Below are positions 9,111 through 22,497 of a DNA stretch of 64,000 bases, piece by piece (positions within the stretch are counted from its first letter, which is position 1; the number at the start of each line of letters is the position of its first letter). The notes under the pieces are model-generated. The model was given only the letters and a program-made list of their open reading frames with translations, did no database searches and was not told the origin of the DNA. The position numbers and the translations under genes are program-made. Source of the DNA: Ceratopteris richardii (taxonomy: Eukaryota > Streptophyta > Polypodiopsida > Polypodiales > Pteridaceae); NCBI GenBank assembly GCA_020310875.1, contig CM035416.1, positions 79,569,778 to 79,633,777 of the forward strand, in the 5' to 3' direction.

Positions 9111-10483
9111 GGAAGAAGAATGGGCGTTTACTACTGTCTGCAGTTTTGACCCATTTTCTCATGATCAATGCATGTCTGCAGTAGACTCAGATGTTTGGTA
9201 CTTTGACAGTGGAGCGACCAAACATATTACCTCGCAGCGTAGTTTCTTCTCTTCACTCGAGCCTGCTCCTACAGGGAATACTGTTACATGCATCAACAAC
9301 TCCTCTTATCCTATTTTGGGAGTTGGTAAGATCATTTTGACTACTGCTGATGGTAGTTCTTTCACTTTGTCAGATGCTTTATTTGTGCCAAGGATCAAGA
9401 AGAATCTGTTATCAGTTTCTGCATTAGCCAAGATTGGCTTGGTTGTGAAATTTGTTGATGACAGATGTACCGTTCATGATCTGTCAAATGGCGATGTTAT
9501 TATTGCTTTTGGCATTTTATGTTGTGGGTTGTATAAGCTCATAGACTATGAAAGACTGATTTGGCATGCGCAGTAAATGATTCTCAGGCTATGTCAGATG
9601 CAAAGCTTTGGCATGCACGCTTTGGTCATCTGAATTTTGCTAGTTTGCTACGCTTGCAGAAATCTAAAATGGTGTCCTCTTTGGCCAAACTTGAGGCACC
9701 TGGAAAACATGTTTGTGAAGGCTGTATTTTCGGCAAAATGCAGCGTTCCTCCTTTCCAAAAGATGGTTCAGTTCGGGCTACACAGAAATTGCAGCTTGTA
9801 CATAGTGATGTCTGTGGTCCTATGTAGACACCCTCTTTTGGAAATTACCTTTACTTCGTGACTTTCATTGATGATTTTTCCAAGCATGCATGGATATATC
9901 CACTCAAAGTAAAGTCCGAAGTGTTCATGTGCTTTAAAGAGTTTTTGGTTTTGGCTGAAAATCTGTCAGCATGTAAAATGGACACCCTCCGTTTTGATCG
10001 AGGGGGGGAATATATGTCTTCTGATTTTAATGCATTTCTGGCTGAACGTGGGATAAAACACCAATGTACAGTGCCATATACACCTCATTAGAATGGAGTT
10101 GTTGAACGAAAGAACAGCTCACTCATGGAGATGGCGAGGTGCATGGTCAAGAGTCAGGCCTTACCACATAGTTTCTCGCTTGAGGCTGTCATGTGTGCAG
10201 CATATGTACTGAACAGGTGTCCCACTAAAGCGATGCAGTCTATCACTCCATATGAGGCTTGGCCTGACCGCAAGCCATCTATTGCTCATCTGCGTGTTTT
10301 TGGTTGTTTGGCATATGCTCTAGTGCCTGAACAACATCGTAGAAAATTGGATGATAAGGTAGTAAAATGTATTTTTGTTGGGTACAGTTCTGAAAGTAAA
10401 GGCTATCGTCTGTATCATCCACATACTAAACGCATTTTGGTTAGCCGTGATGTTGTCTTTGTGGAAGATGTTATTCAGCGATC
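9111..10483 (+). pseudogene. Copia C1 protease and integrase, interrupted and truncated
   Basis: The protease is seen at about 9190-9230 (VWYFDSGATKHITS; catalytic D-S-G intact). The Gag-pre-integrase zinc region follows (LWHARFGHLN, VCEGCIFGK), then the integrase core (HSDVCGP, DRGGEY, NGVVERKN), with all three acidic positions retained. Breaks are a small deletion and frameshift near 9560, a TAG at 9825-9827 (CAG in C3) and a TAG at 10089-10091. The conserved LHVFGCLAYALVP-like region and VSRDVVFVEDV end the reading, which fuses to the LTR at about 10484. RT and RNase H are absent. The separate open pieces are 9172-9576, 9561-9827, 9858-10091 and 10125-10483. Confidence 0.88.
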
Positions 10484-10674
10484 GTCGGGGCACTTTTTTC
10501 CCTCTTTAGGAGGTTTTTTTCCCCCCGGCTTGTATATATGCCTATTGCCCTAATGGGCTACTTATCTTTGTACATTCTCTAGTAATACTATCAGTATTGT
10601 GTGTTTGTGCTCCAAGCTTCTTCTTCTTCTTCCTTGTGTTGTTCGCGTGCTTCCGCAGATATCTATCTCCAAAA
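10484..10674 (+). repeat. 3' LTR of copia C1, 5' end deleted
   Basis: It matches the 5' LTR from its GTCGGGGCAC segment to the end, with a few substitutions and one extra CTT. It ends CCAAAA in place of CCAACA, followed by the GAATG duplication. The first roughly 45 bases are lost in the same deletion that removed RT and RNase H. Confidence 0.88.
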
Positions 10675-10679
10675 GAATG

Positions 10680-11480
10680 TAACCATGGTGTGTTTTCAAA
10701 TGGTTTTTCATCTCTTACTCTCAATGTAAATACTTCGATTGGCTTGGAATGAAAAGGTTCAAAAAGTACTCACACCAATTGCTTATGCTTATGGATCCTT
10801 TGTCTAGCTTCTCTTGAGCTTCTTCTCTATTTCTTAAGTTCTCAGCCTTTTGATCTTTAGAAATTTGGAAGCTTGCCATCATGTCATCTATCAAGGGTTC
10901 AAGATACCTCTTGACACAGCCTCCATAAATGTAATTAGGTGAAATATCACCCTCCAAAGTTGCTAACTAAATTGTTCCTCCAATAGAGTTTTTTTTTTTT
11001 TACAAATGTTTCATGGCCCTTTTTCCAAAGCTTTTTTGAGTTTTTTTGTAGTGTATATACTAAAACATAGTCTCCTTCTTGTAAAACCTTATCTTTATCA
11101 TGAGCATCATAATAAGATTTGTTCCATTGATTTGTAGTGAAAATGCTTGTTGGGGCTCTCAAATGAGTTTCTTATAATTGCTCTAGTAACTCCATGACCA
11201 ATCCACTTGTATGTCTTTGCAACTCTCAGTGTAGGAATGAGAAATTCTATAGGCAATATTGCATTATGTCCATACACCAGATTGAATAGTGTCGTTCCTA
11301 TCACTCTTTTGTAAGAAACTCAATAGGCCCAAATTGCATGATGCAATTTTTTGCCCCAATAAAATTTCTTATTATTCACTAGTTTTGTGAGAGTTGTACA
11401 TAGGATCTTGTTAGAACTGTCAACGTGACCATTAACTTGGGGATGATATGGAGCCGATTTCTTGATCACTATTGGAAACT
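10680..11480 (-). pseudogene. Tat-like gypsy G1: end of integrase core and C-terminal region
   Basis: Minus-strand reading from about 11480 downward: a SAPYHPQVNG block (end of integrase core), a KLHHAIWAY-like segment, FNLVYGHNAILPIEFLIPTLRVA (11107-11304), DAHDKDKVLQEGDYVLVYTL (10947-11162), then MEGDISPNYIYGGCVKRYLEPL (10721-10957). The same order and wording occur in G2 at 21401-22276. Frameshifts, stops and a poly-T run near 10990 interrupt it. Removal of copia C1 would place it next to 600-1082. The upstream integrase, RNase H and RT are missing, so the remnant is 5' truncated at about 11480. Confidence 0.8.
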
Positions 11481-12548
11481 AAGAAATTACTTTGTATTTT
11501 CAACATACCTTAATGTTTAATTGTTAACAACATTTATCTCATAAGATATATTCCTGAATTTTAAAGTATGAATGACACTATTCAAGAATTTGTATTATAT
11601 CTAATTCCGTGGACCATTAGGTTTAAGGTCTTGAATTAGAATGACCAAAGTTATATCTTTGGAGACACTTGATGAATCATCTAGAAATAAGTGTTTCACT
11701 CCCCAATTTTGGTTTCCATATGTTTGAAATTTATAATCTTCAAAGTGCCATCATTTCTTTGGAGATGTTTTCGTTCAAAGATCGTTCTATAGTTGACTTA
11801 AAACCAATTCTATGGTCTATTCATGATTCTCAAATGTTCTCCTTTAAGTATTTTAAATACGTAAAGTAATTCTTGGAACTTATTGTGTTCTATTCCATAA
11901 GTATAATTTGTATACTTATCTTTATGAAATAATATATAAAGAATCATGACTTCAACTAATCTCATACTATCCATGACACTTATCCTTGTCAATAAAGTAT
12001 ACATGACTCTTTTAGATTTTATATATAGACTCTCTAGAATTTATTTCATTCATGACTTATAATAATTGATGAACTAATCTTGTTCAAACTTATAAGATCA
12101 ATTCAAGGTTTTCTTGCTTCCAATCTCCTTTGAAGGTCCCTTTACCTTCTAAATAGTTAGATTCTATTCTTTTTCTTTATTATTTACAATACCATGCATG
12201 TATTCTTCCATGCATAATCATTTTACTTGAATGCATACATAGTGTATGCAAAGAAGCAAATCTAATGGTTGTAAATCATGAAAATGAATTTGCTTGAATT
12301 CTTTGCATGTGTATGCATGCAGGTACTTCATGCATCTATGTTTTGCACAAAGACACTGCTCATGCTTTCCTTAGTGATTCAACATGATTATGCACGCACT
12401 TTTGTGAAGTTAGAACCTTTTTCCTAATGGAAGAAAACCTTGGAGCGTGTAATAATCCTTGAACGTTTTAGTGATATTATGGAAATTACACACAGAAACA
12501 TATTTTCGGGCATCAAGACCCCCTTAATCCCAATGAATCACACAAGGG
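11481..12548. other. AT-rich unassigned sequence
   Basis: Only frames of about 65 codons without recognisable motifs. Short near-repeats of ATGCATG type occur around 12190-12340. I see no gene here; it is probably decayed repeat sequence. Confidence 0.4.
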
Positions 12549-12924
12549 TGTTGAGATATCAAGTTCAACATGTGATGATCTAAGATGACCCGTATCAATT
12601 TTTCATTTCTCTAACATGTATAGTGGTCACACTGATATATGTCACGCATACTTCATTGAGCTTTAGTAGATTTATCTATCGAGAGTGATGGTGCATTTGT
12701 TTCTTGCCAGCTCACTCTTTCGTGGACATTAGGATTTTCCTTATGTACTATTCTTTATACATTGCACGAGTTGTATTGTTGTTTTTCGGTCATTCTTGTA
12801 CATTCCTTTTATGTAATAGAAGAAGAAGAAGATCATTCTTCCTTGCCTCAATTTGAATGTGTGTGCTCCTCTTTGATTGTGTGTGTGTGTGTGAGCTCTC
12901 TTCCTTATCTCCTTCCTCATGACA
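12549..12924 (+). repeat. Candidate 5' LTR of an unassigned element
   Basis: A 376-bp segment beginning TGTTGAGATATC and ending CATGACA lies directly before a tRNA-iMet-like primer site. It contains a late (TG)n run and a GAAGAAGAAG stretch. The start is inferred from the TG...CA rule and the TGT/ACA ends; no partner LTR was found in the window. Confidence 0.5.
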
Positions 12925-12936
12925 TGGTATTAGAGC
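12925..12936 (+). promoter_or_regulatory. Primer-binding-site-like TGGTATTAGAGC
   Basis: One mismatch to the tRNA-iMet primer site, immediately after the LTR end. About 130 bases downstream look like a leader or early gag (an ATGGAGAAGGC start near 12958), then the element is lost. Confidence 0.6.
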
Positions 12937-15829
<2,893 letters not shown>

Positions 15830-16293
15830 GTTCCTACACAGAATTCTGTCAGGTTAATTACAATTAGACTCTCAAAATTGGACTTTAGATGCATCAACTA
15901 TAGACTTAGAGACACACAAAAGGATTTCTCAAATGATTAAGCACAGAAGGAGAAAGAGGAAAAACATCGAGGCACAACTTCTTGAAAACTTCTTCTATTC
16001 TGATAAGGAGTACATCTAATGGATATTATACATTCAAATTATGATCTAATCATCTATTTTTTATCTCTCACATATGTCACGTTCATATACAAGTGTATAT
16101 ATATGCATATGAGTGTGGATTTGACATACTTCAAAGTATATGTGAAGTATTTACAACATTAATGTACATGTGTATAAAGATCATCTCTTCCTGAACCTCC
16201 ACTTCACTTCATACTTCAAGCTTTAACATTTTCTTCATTTCTTCACTCCTAAGCTTCATGTAATCATTAATTGATGATTGTCTTGCTCCAACA
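15830..16293 (-). repeat. 3' LTR of copia C2 (outer edge uncertain)
   Basis: The inner edge is clear: on the minus strand the purine tract GAGGGGGAG is followed by TGTTGGAGC at 16293, the usual start of many plant copia LTRs. Sequence to the left is non-coding and LTR-like, with TATA-rich stretches near 16090-16110. The outer edge near 15830 is a guess, because no second LTR copy is in the window. Confidence 0.5.
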
Positions 16294-16294
16294 A

Positions 16295-16306
16295 CTCCCC
16301 CTCAAT
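16295..16306 (-). promoter_or_regulatory. Polypurine tract of copia C2
   Basis: The minus strand reads ATTGAGGGGGAG just before the LTR start, 17 bases after the end of the RNase H reading. It primes plus-strand DNA synthesis. Confidence 0.75.
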
Positions 16307-16322
16307 CATCAATTGTGATTAC

Positions 16323-17752
16323 CTACATCTTCTTTATCCCTACCATATCTCTAAATCTCTGCAAGTTAGGTCCATCCAAGCTCTTTGTTAACATATCTGC
16401 AAGTTGATCTTTTGTAGGAGTATGCATGATTTTTATCTCTTTATCAATAACCTTCTCTCTCAAAAAATGATATTGAATCTGAATGTGTTTAGTCCTGGCA
16501 TGAAACACAGGGTTAGCTTCCAAATATAAAGAACTCATATTATCTCCACAAATGATAGGAGTACTCTAATTGATATCAAACCTCTTCATGAGAGTTTTTA
16601 GCCATATGACTTCTTTTGTAGCTTCTACCATAACTTTGTACTCTGCTTCTGTAGATGACAAAGCAACTGTATGTTTCTTCCTAGAACACCATGAAATTAA
16701 TTTATCTCCCACATAACACAAATACCCATGTGTTGATCTTCTATCATCAGAGTTACATGCCCAATCTGCATCACTATATATCTTGATTCTTGTATCTAAA
16801 GTGAACCCATAATACAAACCTTCTTTAATTGTGTCCTTGATATATCTTAGCACCCTTTGACTTGCAATCCAATGTTTGTTTCTAGGACAATGCATGAATT
16901 GAGATAGAACTCCAACTGCATATGACAAATCAGGCCTTGTTAATGTAGCATAAATCAAGCTACCCACCAAACTCTGATAAATCTTCATGCCTTTGAATTC
17001 TTCTCCTCCATATCTACTCAGTTTGTGATTCACTTCCATTGGAGTTGATGCTATCCTGCAATATTCCATTTTAAACTTGATTAGCAAATTCTTCAAATAC
17101 CTTTCTTGAGTCACATATACTCCATGTTGAGTATATGAAATCTCCATTCCCAAGAAATATGACAAATCTCCCAAGTCACTGATCTTGAATTCTTTTTGCA
17201 TCTGCTTCTTAAGCATTTGTATGTCTTTGTCATCTATACATGTAAGTATTATGTCATCAACATAAATACAAACATAGATAAATCCGTCTTCACTTGCTTT
17301 GATTAGCAAGCTACCATCTACCTTTGATGCTTGGAAACCAATTTCTTTCAAGAACTTCACAAGCTTGTAATTCCATGCCCTTGGGGTGTGCTTCAAACCA
17401 TACAAAGTTCTCTTGAGGTTACACACATGATCTAGATCAAATTGATCTTTAAAACCATCTTGTTGTTCCATATAAACTTCATCTGCAATATAACCATTTA
17501 AAAATGCATTCTTCACATCTAATTGAGACAATTTCCAACCTTTGCATGCAGCAATAGCTATGAGAGTTCTTATGGTTGTCATCTTTGCAACAAGACTATA
17601 GGTTTCATCATAGTCTACATTATATGTCTGTGCATATCCTTTTACAACAATTCTAGCTTTATACCTAGACACACTTCCATCTGCATACATCTTTGTTTTG
17701 TGTTCCCATTTGCATCCTATTACTTTCTGATTACTTGTTTTGGGTACTAAGT
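16323..17752 (-). pseudogene. Copia C2 reverse transcriptase and RNase H
   Basis: The minus-strand reading enters at 17752 with VIGCKW, then an ATG-started 374-codon frame (17690-16566): RT with RYKARIVVKGYAQ, LDVKNAFLNG, LYGLK and the catalytic YVDD (IYVDDIILT), then RNase H with SDADWA and ALSSTEAEY. One TAG at 16566-16568 splits off the last 71 codons (HTKHIQIQYHFLREK ... QLADMLTK), which are otherwise well conserved. The upstream gag, protease and integrase are absent: the reading is cut at 17752, exactly where the G2 LTR begins. Apart from the one stop, this is among the best-preserved RT domains in the window. Confidence 0.92.
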
Positions 17753-18380
17753 TGTCACTCTAGCACAATGGCAAGTACCAACGTGAGGAGCTTCACCTCA
17801 TAAATGTGAATCCAAGGAGATGTGAGGACCAGTATGAAGACCGTGAGCAAGTGATGGCACAAGTGCGTGAGTGAAAGCACACAAGCATGCACACACATAC
17901 ACACACGCGCGCACAAGGTAAGAGCAAAGAGTGGAACAATGGAAAGCTTCCATTACAAAAAGAAATCTCTCACAAAGCTCAAAACTACAACAAGATAACC
18001 TCAAAAATGAGCTCTCCAACCCTTTTTATAGTTTTTTGAGTGGTTTTGGCCCTGTCTAGACCTACTATTCGGCCTAGTTAAATAAATGGTTCCAAGGCTT
18101 ATTTGTGGGCTCAAACAGAGTCTAAAAATTATGAAAATTGGTAGGATGATAGTTCTAATACTCCTCAAGCTCGAGGACTCCTTGGCTTGAACAAAATGGA
18201 GTTGCAAAAATGAAAAAGGGTATTTACAATGGTTTTTAGTGATAAAGATCACTATTTTTATAAGGATTTCTTCTGAAAATTTGACATGTGCTTCTTGGAG
18301 CTCCCTACATGCTCCTTCTTCTTGTGTGTCCACTTCCTCGATGTGCTTCCATGCTTTTTCCTCAACTTTGAGTGTCAGCA
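17753..18380 (-). repeat. 3' LTR of G2 (family shared with G3)
   Basis: A 628-bp segment, TGTCACTCTAG at the left edge, alignable with 38958-39570 and 58621-59252. Shared landmarks are a (CA)n stretch near 17890-17910, a TTTTTATAGTTTT motif, and the TGAAAATCAC-like region. The minus-strand start reads TGCTGACACT, more diverged than in the other two copies. Confidence 0.82.
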
Positions 18381-18394
18381 CTCCCCCCCCCTCT
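18381..18394 (-). promoter_or_regulatory. Polypurine tract of G2
   Basis: The minus strand reads AGAGGGGGGGGGAG immediately before the LTR start; G3 has AGAAGAGGAG in the same place. Confidence 0.8.
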
Positions 18395-19083
18395 AGAGTT
18401 TATCATCCCTGACAGACCCTTGTTGTAATGGTTGTTTCATGTAGTATTTTGAGAGGTACTTTGACAGACCCTTGTTGTATCAACAAGAGCAGTCCATCTG
18501 CCAGATGTAGCTTGGCTGGTTGTCTAGTTCTTTAGTTTGGCACTGCTAGCCTATGCAAGTTCTAGTCCCATTGTATGTACTTCTTCCTATGGTAGCCAGA
18601 TGTCATAGTTGTGAGCTTCCAAAAAGTGTTAATTGCTCAAAAGAGGTTGTCAATGTGCATTTTATGTAGCTGTCGACCGTGAATTAATTCATAGATTCTG
18701 ATGTTGTAGCCTGAAAAACACTCTAGATCTTCCAAACATGGCTTTCACACTGTATGTCAAGTACTTGTAACCCATAATGAAGGATGGGTAAGTGTGTTAG
18801 TGCATGGGTTGAAGAAAATATGTGCCTTGTGCATGGCCTTGTAGTGTGGCCCTATGTATGCATACTTGGGGAATGCAATGTAAATGGTATGGTGCAAAAA
18901 TGGGGTCTTGAGCTAAGTGCTCAAGGGTATGCTCACGAAGAGGTTTCCTAAGCTATCATTGCAGTACTGTTGTCGAAGTGTGATTACCATGGTGAAAGTT
19001 CAATCGATGTTTATCTCTTCATGTTGTACTCCCCTCTCTTAGTATATGATCAATGTCTACCCCTCATGATTGTATGCACATTT

Positions 19084-19739
19084 TGTAAGGTCCCCATTAT
19101 GAGGAGAAGCCAAGCGTGCATTACCGAATTGATGGGAATCCCAACTTGCATGTTGGATGAAGGTCATATTGGACCATGTAAAGTATCGTAAGAACAGGGA
19201 GTTACCAGGGTCCCCAATTGTGGGGTCTGGGCAGTGGTGAGCAGCCCTGGCTGGGGGTCCAAGGGGGCCAGCGGGCCCCTTGGCAGGGGGTCCTTGGGGG
19301 CCAGCGGGCCCTTTGGTGGGGGTCCGAGGGCAGCACCCCTGGCGTGATGGTAAAGGGAATATTCCTTGTCGGAATCAAAAATCATTTATATTTGTTAGGT
19401 CGGTTCAACCGGCCTAAGCCGTGTATGGAAATTACGTAGGTGGTGGCCGCCCATGCTCTATCGCCCATGTATAGCCATCCATGAAAGGCCACCCATTATC
19501 CTATATATACATGACTTTTGGACTACCTCAGACATCGAATTGAGCCAGCATACCTCTATCTTGTATCTCCCTATCTAGAGTTGTCTAGATCACCATTTAA
19601 GCTCTACCTTGAGAGCGCACGGGTGGACAACGCCATCATCTTTGTACTTGTTGTTAGTAGAAAATTGTTGAGATTCTCCTATATCTGTTATCTTCTCTAC
19701 TACTGCTCCTGTGTTATATTGTGTAGCTATTGTCTTACA
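19084..19739 (+). repeat. GC-rich solo LTR (family X)
   Basis: The segment starts TGTAAG and ends CTTACA, a 6-bp inverted terminal match, giving 656 bp. It is much richer in G+C than its surroundings. Its outer parts (CCATTATGAGGAGAAG, and CTAGATCACCATTTAAGCTC followed by GAGCGCACG) recur at 62615-62750. No target duplication could be recognised (left flank CATTT, right flank CCCTC) and no coding sequence is attached, so solo LTR is the likeliest reading. A TATATATA stretch near 19503 could be its promoter. Confidence 0.65.
19253..19344 (+). repeat. 33-bp GC-rich tandem repeat inside LTR X
   Basis: Two full 33-bp units (19253-19285, 19286-19318) and one partial unit, each beginning GGGGGTCC and containing GGGGGCCAGCGGGCCC. 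Each unit is self-complementary enough to form a hairpin. Confidence 0.9.
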
Positions 19740-20221
19740 CCCTCGTGGTGATTGACCATGGGCTTGTCCTTTGTTGTGATGGATGTCCTTGTTGATGATT
19801 CACTGATGAGATTCTTCAAGCGCATGGTCTTGTTTCTTCTTCTCCCTTTTTTTTTTTAAAAGAACAATGCCACAAACAAGAAGATAGTGGTTAGTAGCAA
19901 TAAAGTATTTGACATATGTCAAGTGTGTCTCATGTGCCTAGGATTTCTCAATTGTGTCTATGCCCCCGGCCATGTAATGTGGCCCTATATTAATGCACAC
20001 TTTGGAAATGCATGACTTGAATGGTGCAAAAGACAAGGTTATGCCAAAGGCACATGGTTGTCGCTCGTCGAGGCTTCAAGGTTGCTGGTGGACGTTGATG
20101 CATTATTTGTTGGAGGTCACCATTGGATCCTGAAATGATGTGTGCAGTCAATGGTGAAATGACAATTGACCATTTCTCCCTTTAGGGATCCATTTGAGAG
20201 CAGTGTTTGGCTGCATAGAGA

Positions 20222-21301
20222 TCAACTTTGGCTTCTTCTCTGTGGATGGTTGTTTGAATTTTTTATCCCTCCTGGTTGGGGCTTCCTTTTTGTTGGTGCT
20301 ACTGGTGCTTTTGGCTTCCAAACCCATATCCTTCTTACTTGTCTTCTTACTTTTGTCAAAGACTTGAGTGTATCTTCTTTTGGTCTTTCTGCTCGGTTCT
20401 TACCCTTTTCTCTCTTTGGCTTCTTTTTTGAGACCTTTTGCATGGTGGGAAGCCTAGGCCTTTGTGCATGTAAGAGTTTTTGGGAACCCACATGTGTAAT
20501 CACCCTCGTTGAGCTGCAGCTTTTTGGTACCCAAATTTGTCGGAGGCCTTCTCATTGAGCTGATCGTGGTGGCTTGGTTCTTGTCTTCACATGGTTAGCT
20601 TGCCTAGGTGGGGATTGTGTTGGCAAGTCTGGTGGTTGCTCTCCTTTTCGTACCCAGATTTGCTTCATGCCCGAAACTACGTTCTTCTTGAAATCTCTTT
20701 GTCTATTTGATATAGTAGTTGTCATGTACTGTTTTTCTTGCCTTTTTGGTTGAGTTTTGGTGACGGCATTAGTCTTTGCACAAGAGGAGGAGTTCGCTTG
20801 ACTTTGAGCATGTCCTTCCATGATTGAGTTCTTCTGGAACACAGAGCTTTTGACACATACAACATATTTTTTGCAAAGATTAGTCCTAGAAGAACTAAGA
20901 GAACGTGTGACATCTGGATTTGTGAGCATGCAATTCTCTAATTCTAATGTGATGCAGTGTTCATGTACCCAAACTTGAAGAAGTTGACTTCTTAGGTTCA
21001 AGTTGATGGCACAGTCGTAAATCCAATCTTGACCCAAGACAAGTGGCTATGTAAGGTCCTCATCATGACACACTAGAATTTTGACTTTCATTGGAACATC
21101 TTGAAGGTAGATGGGAAGTTCCAACTTGCCCAAACAAGGGGTTTCCACAACTCCCAATCTGATGAGATAGGCTTCTATAGGCTTGATGTTCAATAGCAGG
21201 TCTTGGCAGTATGAAAGTTTAATTGTACTAATTGCTGCTCCTAAATCAACCAATGTTGTCACCATCCTTACACTCTCTCCTTGTCTGACCTCGACGGTCA
21301 C
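20222..21301 (-). pseudogene. G2 post-integrase retropepsin-like domain and basic tail
   Basis: Reading down from 21301: VRMVTTLVDLGAAISTIKLSYCQDL is a retropepsin N-terminal half with D-L-G at the catalytic triplet. EAYLIRLGVVETPCLGKLELPI follows, then after a TAG near 21045 PLVLGQDWIYDCAINL, the second retropepsin block. From 20552 the reading is a lysine-rich, presumably disordered tail in which a short motif recurs (QIWVRKG, QIWVPKS, RIWVWKP). The normal place for gypsy protease is between Gag and RT; here the domain follows the integrase tail (21401-21595). The tail motif recurs as WIHKGEQ in G3 (about 44310) and WIWVPKK in G4 (about 59970). It could be a separately expressed extra ORF or a displaced pol domain. 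Confidence 0.75.
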
Positions 21302-21400
21302 AAAGGGGTGTCAATCCATTATTTGAGAAGTAATTATGCCTGATTTTTGGCACATGTCCATGTGATATTTTGGGGCTTTCGGGTTGGCATCTAGGCCTAG

Positions 21401-22497
21401 TCACCTTAACTTATTTGGCCTAATGCGCTCTCTAGCCTCTGCATGTGCTTCTTCTCTGACCATCAACTCTTCTTCTTTTTGTTTCTTAGCAGTGTTGAGT
21501 CTCATTAACATATCCTCTATAAGAGGTTCTTGATACAGCTTGACTCGACATCCACTAATATAGTCTGGAAAGATGTCACCTTCTAGAGTGGCCAATTGAA
21601 CCGCACCACTAATGGAAATTCAATTAATGATCATGGGTCCATATCCTCTTTTTTCCAATTTACGAGCATGTTGCTTTAGCATGTAAACCAGCGCTAGATC
21701 TCCTTCTTTCAATCCTTTATCCTTTATATGGGCATCAAAGTATGCCTTTTGCCGTTTCTTTGTAGCATAGATGCCTACTGCCGCTCGTAGTCTTGTCTCA
21801 CCCAAACATTCTATATCAAAGATCCTGGAGGACAACTCATGTCCATTCCACTCATGCTCTTGTGCTACTTTCAAGGTTGGGATTAGGAAGTCCAATTGTA
21901 GCACAACATTTTTTCTGAAGACCATCTGAAATGGGGTGGCATTGAGTACCATTTTGTAGGCAACTCGGTAAGCCCAAACAGCATGATGAAGTTGTTTGTC
22001 CCAATCAGAGCATTTATTATTTACGAGTTTTTTCAACACGTTACATAGGATCTTATTCGTGTTCTCGGCTTGTCCATTAGCTTGTGGATGATAGGGGGCA
22101 GACTTCTTATGTATTACCAAGAATTCTTGGAGAAGGTTTTCAATAACTTCAATCAAGAAGTGCATACCTCTATCACTTACTAACTCTATTGGTAATCCAT
22201 ATCTGGTGAACACGCTCTCAAATAAGAATTTATCCATCGTTTGAGCATCATTCTTTGTTGTGTCTTTTACTTCCATCCACTTTGTAAGGTAATCTGAGGC
22301 TACAATAATGTACTCTGCATGGGATTTTCTAGCTGGGGGGTTAATGGGACCAACAAAGTCTATACCCCACTTTTAGAATGCACATCCTTCCATCATTGGT
22401 CTCAAAGGCATCTCATCTTTTCTTATCGGATATTGTGCACGTTGCCGCATGTGTCACATTTGTTCACATAAGTATGTGCATCCATATGAAGAGTGGG
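21401..22497 (-). pseudogene. G2 integrase core and C-terminal region
   Basis: The open segment 22276-21620 holds the integrase core second half: SDRGMHFL and SAPYHPQANGQAENTNK (catalytic D and E visible), then the family-specific DAHIKDKGLKEGDLALVYMLKQHARK. A further open segment at 21595-21401 (ATLEGDIFPDYISGCRVKLYQEPL) ends the protein. Upstream, 22277-22497 continues the core with the first catalytic region (a GIDFVGPINP-like reading) interrupted by a stop near 22375. Confidence 0.87.

Larger units (their letters stand above)
1083..10674 (+). mobile_element. Ty1/copia retrotransposon C1, 3' part of pol deleted, with nested chromovirus
   Basis: The 232-bp 5' LTR (TGCTAATATATTTAGG start, CCAACA end), an adjacent tRNA-iMet primer site, and the order gag, protease, integrase identify Ty1/copia. 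A 5-bp duplication GAATG flanks it at 1078-1082 and 10675-10679. The 3' LTR survives only from about 10484. The coding sequence stops in the end of integrase and is joined straight to LTR sequence, so RT, RNase H and the first part of the 3' LTR are missing. A chromovirus sits in gag at 2001-8445. C3 at 53191-58340 is a more complete relative and shows what has been lost. The LTR parts that can be compared differ at only about five or six sites over about 190 bp, so the insertion is fairly recent. Confidence 0.9.
18395..20165 (-). other. Non-coding 3' region of G2
   Basis: The end near the polypurine tract (CTAGAGTTTATCATCCCTGA) matches the equivalent place in G3 (from 39583). The other end, around 19975-20045, matches the reverse strand of 60270-60345 in G4. 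No coding sequence could be read. The G3-type extra reading region (39600-43640) is not recognisable here, so this copy may have lost it. Interrupted by the LTR at 19084-19739. Confidence 0.6.

Noticed and set aside
20166..20558. 130-codon plus-strand frame with apparent hydrophobic segments
   Set aside because: It is the antisense shadow of the lysine-rich tail of the G2 post-integrase region.
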